Shown in pieces: positions 56,782-64,000 of a stretch of 64,000 nucleotides of DNA. Within the stretch, counting starts at the first letter, position 1, and each line of letters begins with the position of its first letter. Under the pieces are notes generated by a model. The model was not told the DNA's origin. It searched no databases and saw only the letters and a program-made list of their open reading frames with translations. Origin of the DNA: Candolleomyces eurysporus (Eukaryota > Basidiomycota > Agaricomycetes > Agaricales > Psathyrellaceae); the NCBI GenBank assembly GCA_027579435.1, contig JANBPK010001209.1, positions 1-64,000 of the forward strand, given 5' to 3'. Both the position numbers and the translations under genes were made by a program.

Positions 56782-59608
56782 ATGTTCGATCGGAAGATAA
56801 AGCAATATCAACGGGAGAAGGCAGCCACAAACGAACATACGGAGAAGAAACCACGACTGCCTGCTCAGCATCCCAGCCCCCTAAACGCTCTTTCGGACAC
56901 AGCAAAGAGGAAAGCAAGTAATCACTCGGAAATTCTTCCCGATGCGAAACGTGCGAAACAGTCGTCTCAGCCGTTGGCACCTGATATAGCTTTGGCTGTG
57001 AACGGTAACCGACAAAGAGAAGGTAACGCGAATGGTCGAACTGGTAATGATTCCTCAGAGACGGAGGAAGAAGGTGATTCCCCTCCTGGCCAACCAAGGG
57101 TTCTTCAGAAGGCGGACAAGGGAGACGTTGAACCGGGGCGGGAACAAGAAGATGTGGGAAAACAGGCATCGCCGAAAGGTAACGTCTTGAATGGGCACAC
57201 CGGGAATGCGAGAGGCAGCAATGGCAACGAACGGTGAGAGCTCCCAGGTCTCTGTCATTCTTTAGACTTATCCTTTCATTTTTAGAACAACAGGGTCACT
57301 AGATTCCAATCGTACTTCCAAAGGACCAGTTTCAGATGGTGCAAAACCATTTCCAATGGCAGGCAAAGAGCCTGTCAGCAGGACAGCCAGCCAGTCGGGG
57401 GCGGTTGCGAGGCCGAAACCCAGACCACGGCTGATTCGCCAAACCAGAAAGGAAGACGAAGATCCTTTCGTTTCCAGTCCAAGCGCCAGCCCTGCCCCTT
57501 CTCACGTTTCTCCTACCCACAAACCTCGCAAACCTCCACAATACCGAGAGGGACCGTTCCGGAATGCATTAGTAGGCCAAACTAGCTGGCCACCAAACCG
57601 GAGGAGCCAGCGTCGGGTCCCCACCTCCTCTGCTAAGCCCCCCACTCCCTCGGCCGTGAAAGTGTCGCCGCCCGCTATACCACATGTCCCGGGGTCAAGT
57701 TCAAAGTGCCCTCCTCAACCTCCCAGCATGCTTTCCTCATCGAAAGGCGTTTCAAGCGCACAGTACATCGTTGTCAACGCGAAAGCCTCGTCATCCAAGA
57801 ATCAGCTGCCACCTAGTAAATACAAATCTATCGACGATGTCTTGTCTTTGAGAAGGCCGAGGTCACCACCACCGCTTGACTATACAGATCTCTCTTCAAA
57901 TTCTACCAAATCTCCCTCGTCATCGTTCGTCGCCACCAAGTTTTCTCTTGCTCACCAAGCGTTGAATCCCACTCTCGGTTCCCGCATACATCGAGATACC
58001 ATTCCAATGGCACCTCAAGCCCATGTCAGCACCTCAGAAAGCAAGAAAACCACATTGTCATCCGCTCCCGGAAAGACCAGCTTCACTGGGCGTAACAGAG
58101 GATCTTCACCACATGGGGCGATCCCTGCTACCGACGAACGCGAGATAACGCGTGAAAACGGAACCGCTACTCGCGACCCCGTCGAAGCACATGCTAGAGG
58201 GATCGATCCCTCAGGCCGTCGTCAGCAGCCAGATGACTCCTCCGATACCGACTTCTTCGCCACAAGCAAGTCTGAAGAACAGCGAAAGAAACGGCGGACA
58301 GATGGTGAAGATAGGCCTCAGTCGAAAGGCGATATTTTGATCCCTCGTATCGATTTGAAGGAAGCAGCGAGTACACTATCCCGGCGTCAGTCCTCTGCGT
58401 CTTCAGCTCGGACCCATTCCCTTCTGGGGAGTACCAGCAGCAGCAGGCGCGAGTCGTACGACAGCAATACTAGCAACTCTAAACGCGTTCGGCGCTCGAG
58501 TTCCTTGGCCTCGTTGCGAGATCTCCAACGCTTCGCCGAGGTCGGTAGACAGCAACTCCTTGGTCAACTAGCCAAGCGCCATGGGTTCGATATCAGCGTC
58601 GCTTTCAAGGCTTACGAGAGACTGCAGGACCTGGATGCCACGGACACCTTCCTCTCTGAACTACGCCGGAAAGCTGCAAAAGCTAGCGTTGACCTGATGC
58701 AAGAAATGCTCCCTTCCGATTATGAGGACAACGACGACCGCGATTCAGACACCGCTGTTTCCTCTCACCGGGCTCAACGTCGTCGTCAGTCCAAAGCACC
58801 CAGAGAATCACTCAGCGTTCGACCCTTACCTGAAGACGATCCCGGCCACATGTCGGACTACACACCACCCCGGAAGTCTCGTGCTGGGCGGTTTGCGCGG
58901 AAGCAAGGACGAGAGAGCGGGATTTTACACGCGACGCCGGCTTGGGATTCCGTCATGCCTCATACGCAGACTCCGAACGTTTTGCTGGAGCAGCAGCATA
59001 GCAGGCCTTTGAGGAGGTACTCGAGGACGTCTGAGCCAGTTGCTTCCCCGCCGGGGCCAGATAGGAGGTCGTCATTCCGGGTATCGTTATCTCCCCTACA
59101 GTCTTCGCAGCATCAGGTGCCTCCAAGTACACCACCTTTAAGGGAACAGGAGGAAGAACCGGAGGAGAGTGAGGTGATGGGAAGTGGAACGGAGGCTCAA
59201 GAGGTCGCGGAAGAGCTCAGTATGAGCGCTGATGAAAAACAGGAAGATGAAGCAGAAGGGGAAGGGGAAGGACGAGAGATGGACGTTGACGTGAGCGAGG
59301 AGGATGTGGAAGAGGATGGACGTGAAGATGTACCTGATGACGATGGTGATGGTGATCTCGACTTTTCAAATCTCCATCCCAAAAACTTCTTCGCTGCTCT
59401 ACCACCCCACCAGCAAGAAAAACAAGTCGAGCTGATCAAGCTTGCGACGACTGTTAATCGCGATAATCTCGAGGCCATGCGTGCGTGGGAGGCGGAACAG
59501 GATCCAGAGATTTTGGAAACCCACCAGGAATTCTTGTTGCAGACGCTTTTTCATAGGATTACGACAGGCGACCCGTCCCCTTTTACCTTTGAAGACTATT
59601 TTAATTGA
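56782..59608 (+). CDS. Large disordered, probably nuclear protein of unknown function
   Basis: Exon 1 (56782 to about 57234) begins MFDRKIKQYQREKAATNEHT and is Asn/Gly/Lys-rich. A GTGAGA..TAG intron of about 60 bases joins it in frame to exon 2, which runs to 59608. The whole protein is about 920 residues and rich in Ser, Pro, Arg and Lys, with nuclear-localisation-like clusters (KRVRRSSS, KKRRTDGED). The only compact-looking part is around RFAEVGRQQLLGQLAKRHGF, DISVAFKAYERLQDLDATD and LRRKAAKASVDLMQEM, probably helical. The C-terminus has a long Glu/Asp run, then NLHPKNFFAALPPHQQEKQV and TLFHRITTGDPSPFTFEDYF. I do not recognise a family. Chromatin or telomere proteins show this pattern, but that is a guess. 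Confidence 0.7.
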
Positions 59609-60240
59609 TTGGTTGATTTGCGTAATTTTCGAACTTGCATTAATCATAGCTTATAGCAGTCTCTTTGAGTACCCACTTCTTGTACATTCCGCATTGCTCA
59701 ACTTGACAGGCAGCTGAATGTTGATTTCGTTATTCATGTCTTGTTCCAGTTTGTTCACCTCGAGCTCCCATTCTCGCTACACGCGGGGTGATATGCATAA
59801 CGGAAACCCCACGATCATAAGGAGGTTGCCAAATAGATGGACCTTCTTGATTCTCTCCGGATCCCTCAGTCTGTCTACTCATCTTTCAGCACCCCTAGCT
59901 TCGGGCTGAGCTCTAATCCAGACTGTGTACGTACCACTCAGGCCTCTACTTTACGATGGCGGTACGGCTATCGATACGCAAAGCCAAGCGGGGTTGAATA
60001 TCGCCTTCTGCGAGCACAAAGAGGTGTTGGTTGACTATCCCCTGCTGCTCAAATCCCTTGTCGATTCGATTGTCGAGTGATGAACCAAGGGTTTTACAAT
60101 GGCCTGCCTCGTTCCGAGACTCAAGAAGACACAGTAACTTTGCCGTCGTGCTCACATCCGTTTACGACCCATCGTAAGTTGCTGACAGCAGGATGCGGAA
60201 GAGATGGCTGAAATTCTACCTTTGATTACATTGGCCCGCC
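59609..60240. other. Spacer between the disordered protein gene and the right STE3 arm
   Basis: Small frames only. One at 59837 starts MDLLDSLRIPQSVYSSFS but has no CaaX end. Confidence 0.4.
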
Positions 60241-62160
60241 TGTGTACCCAGACGAGGTCGATCTCAAGTAAAAGTATGTCACATCTGAAGGATCTACATT
60301 GCATTTTGACCATGCGGTATTGTCACAGATAGGACTAAGGCTACAGTGGGGATCGGCGGAGAATGCCAAGGAAAGATAAACGATACAGTCGAGGAAAACG
60401 AATCGAACGGTGGGTATACCATGGTAAAAGTGCAACAGGGATTAAGCGAATATTCGAAAGATATGCTAAAAGCCGTCAAGGCGAGGAAGAATGGGCGAAA
60501 GAGCTTTACACGGGAGAGCGGTCACCACGGTGGATAGCAAGCGAGGATCTCGAAGTGGAGGAAGATCCTGAAGGGGGAGGGGCAGGGACATTGTCGCTCC
60601 CGTGGTTCGGGATCGTGCCGGAGACCTCGTTCATGCCTAAGGCGCCGAAGGAAGCGTCAGGCGAGAAGCCCTTCTCCTTCTCATCGAGGCCAATGGAGAC
60701 GTCGGTGAGCGAGTCGATGGAGCGGTGACGGGAGAATACCATCGCAGGCGGAGCAGGTCGACTCGCGCACATGGAGTCGGCCATGTTCTTGGTAGAGGAT
60801 TTACCATCGAGGGTGATGGAAGTAGCTCCGCTGCGGCTCCCAGTGAGGGTGAAAGTGGAGTAGCCCATCTTCTTGGCAACGGATTCGACAGCGGAGCGGT
60901 AGTTCTTCCTGGCCTCGTCGCCGAAACCGAAGAATGCGAAGAAGACTATGGCGCAGACAACGACGCTCCAGCGAGTGAACTCGAGCCCGCTGTTGCTGGC
61001 AGGATCGTTGCGCCATAGGATGGCGGGGATCTTCTGGATGAGGGAGAAGTCGCGGTGGGTGTCAGCCCAGCCAAGCCAGGGGTAGACCCCAGCCATGACG
61101 TTGATAGCGATGCCCCAACAGCCAAGGGGAATGGTGCAAGCCATCTCGATACCAGCGAGGACCATGAGGCGGACGTATCGGTTATATGTGAGGTTGCGGT
61201 GGCCGGAGATGAGTTGCTTCAACTGAGTAGCCCTCTTCCTGAACAAATGAATGCTCATGGCGCAGTAGACCGAGGAAATGAGACCGATGAGGACGGGCTG
61301 GATGTGAACGAGGACGAAGGCGACCGGGGTGTTGTAGGTGAATGGGAAGCAGCCAATATCCTCGAAGATGTCGAAGCGGCGGCCCTGAACAATGCATTCT
61401 TTTCCCGAAGATTAGATTGGATCAAACATGGGGAGAGAGCGAACATACGCAAAGCAATCATGAGGCAGGGGTAGCCAAGCCCAATGGCCATATCGACCAT
61501 GACAGCCTGGCGTTTGTCATCGCGAGAGACGGTGACGGCCTTGCAAGAAGCGATATGATACAGACGGCGGTTGATGCAGAGAGACGCAGCGGGAATAGCA
61601 AAATGGCACCCGAGAATAATGCGCGAAGCTGGAGGTATAATGAGATCATTGAAGTCAATGGTATAAATAGTAAGGACTTGCAAATATCACACCAAACGGG
61701 TGCCTTATTCAAAGCGTTGCCGTTCCAGACGATCGAGTTGATGAACATGTTCAGGCATCCGATACCGCACCAGACCATGTAAAGGCAGGTGCCAGTGTTC
61801 CAGGCCTCAAAATGCCATGGGAAGGGGATCGCGCAAGCCAGGAATCCCAAGAGGGCGAAAGTCGAGTAGACTGGGTTGGGGATCACACCGGGAAGGGAGG
61901 AAGGCATCTTGGGTTTGCGCGTCGCGCGTGAGGAGGATGAGGTGGTGACGACCTGAGCAGGAAAGAGCTGGAGGCGGTAACGAAACACATCACCAGCGCT
62001 ACCAGGTCCTTATGACCTCCACAGCTGGTTTGTGGGCAGATTTGGTCGTTCCCCTTGTCTGAACATCCCACCATTCAACCCAGCGCGCCAAAACTGACTA
62101 GATTGGAAGAAGAGCTTGTGACTGCCAGAGAGATATCGCGAGGCCCAAACTAGGGTTTCG
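60240..62160 (-). repeat. Right arm of the STE3 inverted duplication
   Basis: Reverse-complement match to 37960-39880, covering receptor 2, about 250 bases of its 5' flank and about 260 bases of its 3' flank. The match resumes at 62740-62830 (to 37830-37930) after about 580 bases without a partner. Confidence 0.8.
60506..61907 (-). CDS. STE3: STE3-type pheromone receptor 2
   Basis: It has the same exon plan and start (MPSSLPGVIPNPVYSTFALL) as receptor 1, with few differences. In the second loop RRLYHIASCKAVTVSRDD replaces RRLYHIAACQAVTVSRAE, and NMFINSIVWNGNALNKAP replaces NLFINSIIWHGSAFNWSP. The third loop (QLKQLISGHRNLTYNRYVRL) and the Ser-rich tail also differ, and the tail is slightly shorter, ending HRGDRSPV. 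Both genes keep intact frames and splice sites, so both are probably functional. Differences cluster in loops and the tail, the parts that could alter ligand or G-protein coupling. The stop is near 60506. Confidence 0.93.
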
Positions 62161-62740
62161 CATTCTAATCATGGTACAAGGAACTGGACCCAGAAAAGCT
62201 CCGATCAGTGCCTAATTACGAAAAACCTATGCACCAGCGTGTGCCAAGTAATTGTCCCTGCACACCGCCTAGTGTGCAGATCACCCTTTTGCAGTGCAGC
62301 AGCTACGACGACGGAGGTATGATGATGGAAAAGAGACCCCCTCTACTTGTCGGTCCCGCCAATACAGCAATGCGGAGACAGAGTCAGAGCTTCATGCATC
62401 CATGTGTTGTTGGGCCGTGTCAGCCTGGATGACTTGGTCGTGAAGCGACAGTCATTATTTTCATTGGTTGAGGATCTGTCGGAATCGGTCTCTGTCTATC
62501 AACGCCTGGATGACCCTTTAACCGCTATTCACTACTTCTTGGAGCACGACACGCTCACTCCAGCACTTGCTAAATTTGTTTATGGCATATTCCCTTTGTT
62601 CCCAATCCTAGTATGATTACTATTGCTATCATCCACAGTTGTTGCATTGTGTTCTACTGGATATTCTTATGTTATAACATGAACTTATTTGCTTTATCAC
62701 TCCGACATTCAAGACAGAAGAACTGATATGATATGGTATG
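62161..62740. other. Segment without a partner in the inverted duplication
   Basis: It splits the 5' flank of receptor 2 relative to receptor 1. A + strand frame at 62347-62616 has a coding-like part (FSLVEDLSESVSVYQRLDDP) but no clear start or splice support. No CaaX end was found on either strand. Confidence 0.4.
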
Positions 62741-62859
62741 AGGCTATGAGTCCATTTCCATTCGGACCGCCGAACTTGGACAACGGGACATGGCTGTCGA
62801 CTTCAGCTTCCGATCTTTGCACCATGGCGCGGCACTCAACTCATGCGTCCTCAGGACGC

Positions 62860-63240
62860 GAGTGTAGAGGGTCTCCATTCACCCAGGTTGCATGGCTCCT
62901 CTTTCCCCTACCATCTCCTCCATTGCAGTTTCCCCTGTTCTAACGGCAACTTCTCGTAAGCTGCCGTCGCCGTTCACTCGCAACGCCACGACCGTTATGT
63001 GCACCTTGATACACCCTATTCATCGACGCCGGTAACCAATCTTTTCCGGCTCTGTTATGAAGAGAATCAATGACCGTATTAGGCGTTCAATGTATTCTGT
63101 TGGGTGGCCAAGGTTCCGACAGCGGAGATTGACTTTCCTAGGTTGCAGGGTGGCAGTCGTGCTCGTACCACTAAGGCAACCACAAAGGGACTACTGTGTT
63201 TGGTCCCAGCCCCGGCCCCATCCCTCTCCCTGTTCGACGG
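62860..63240 (+). pseudogene. Copy of the 3' end of DUF6593 gene 1
   Basis: These 380 bases match, in reverse complement, 40000-40400: the Pro/Ser-rich end of DUF6593 protein 1 and its 3' flank, including the stretch cgttcaatgtattctgttggg. The DUF6593 domain itself is absent. It is a relocated fragment joined to the STE3 right arm. Confidence 0.7.
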
Positions 63241-63868
63241 TGGTATCTTTTTTTTTCGGTATCCTCCAATTCGCCAACAAATTCTTCATTCACGATCTCC
63301 AAACCTCGATCCTTGACGCCATCCAAAGACTAGCCTACGACCCTGCAGGGATGGGACGAACGCGAGCTGCCCTTCTATCGACGCTGGAAAGCCGCCCCAC
63401 ACAAAGCCATGGACCCGTACGCTTCGGAGCTTGGCGCAATTGTCATCCGCGTGACATCTTCCCGGCCGTGTTCTACCACCTCTCCCATATCTGCATCAAT
63501 ATTCCATACGCTAACCAAGCTAAAACTCGTCAACTACAGCCAACGTAGCGCGAGAGTGGAGGGCAGGTTCAAGCGCTCGCGGGGAGGGAGAGGGTGCTCG
63601 GTTGAATCGCCACGCAGTTTCAGGTTTTCGATATCGATAAGTAGATTCAGTGTCCGCTGGGTGCGAAGAGTCGCCGGGATACGGTTCCGGCGGGGTTGTC
63701 GACTATCCAAACAACAGATATCTTGAAGAAATGGGACCCGCTGAAGACGCTGAAAAGTAATTTTGGGACGACGGCGAGGATGGGTTGTGATGCGGAGGCG
63801 AATGGGATCATCGGGTTTCAATGGTTAAATATAAGTTATTTGAGTCTTCGGAAGATTTCTTCCTCGAT
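63241..63868. other. Spacer
   Basis: Open frames on both strands but none with recognised content. It should contain the 3' flank of the partial gene to the right. Confidence 0.35.
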
Positions 63869-64000
63869 CTATGATTGTTCGGGCTCGGCGATAGTCACAG
63901 CTGGTTCAGCTTCGGCTTTCGTTTTGTTGGCGAGCTCGAGGACATTGAACTTGGCTAGCCTGTAGTAGTCGCGGACGATGGAGACGCCGCAGACACTCTG
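63869..64000 (-). CDS. C-terminal end of an unidentified protein (5' part outside window)
   Basis: The minus-strand frame from the window edge reads SVCGVSIVRDYYRLAKFNVL, then ELANKTKAEAEPAVTIAEPE, and stops at 63869-63871. Codon use and composition look coding. The fragment is too short to identify, and an intron could lie just outside. Confidence 0.45.
   Translation of the reverse strand, partial: QSVCGVSIVRDYYRLAKFNVLELANKTKAEAEPAVTIAEPEQS

Noticed and set aside
59837..60034. Short ORF starting MDLLDSL near receptor 2, pheromone-precursor-like start
   Set aside because: There is no CaaX end. After the Cys the frame continues for over 30 codons and ends VG.

Overview
The window is nuclear DNA of a mushroom-forming basidiomycete (Agaricomycetes). 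Genes are split by many short introns of about 50-70 bases with GT..AG ends, and the content is typical of wood or litter fungi: an AA14-type oxidase, a DUF1996 protein with a cellulose-binding CBM1, DUF6593 proteins, a NACHT ATPase and two STE3-type pheromone receptors. Single N bases occur 11 times, almost always at the edge of a homopolymer run, and at least two genes (SUV3 and one secreted protein) lose frame there.

Left part, 0-3.4 kb: the end of a Gly/Tyr/Arg/Asp-repeat protein, a related secreted protein, and mitochondrial ribosomal protein uS7m. From 3.4 to 21.4 kb lies a tandemly repeated block. An intact AA14 gene stands at its left end and an intact YHM2-like mitochondrial carrier at its right end. 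Between them are two decayed AA14 fragments and two short carrier fragments, in the order AA14 - small gene - carrier three times over. The small genes (three intact, two degraded) form a three-exon family of about 108-118 residues that I do not recognise. A 188-base hAT-like MITE sits inside the second unit.

Middle part, 22-37.6 kb: a NACHT ATPase without C-terminal repeats, the mitochondrial RNA helicase SUV3, a DHA2-type MFS transporter, a small unknown gene, a 2.4 kb gene-poor stretch, and the secreted DUF1996-CBM1 protein.

Right part, 37.8-63.2 kb: two very similar STE3 receptors point toward each other as arms of an inverted duplication, about 21 kb apart. Between them lie two DUF6593 genes, a small conserved-looking gene, three secreted proteins rich in Arg-Asp/Arg-Glu, the autophagic lipase ATG15, a Baeyer-Villiger-type flavin monooxygenase, a two-helix membrane protein and a large disordered protein. 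A piece of a DUF6593 gene has been copied beyond the second receptor. This is a candidate B mating-type or STE3-paralogue region, but I could not see a CaaX pheromone precursor. The right edge cuts an unidentified minus-strand gene.

Exon boundaries were read by eye from splice signals and frame continuity. Family assignments rest on recalled motifs, not on searches.
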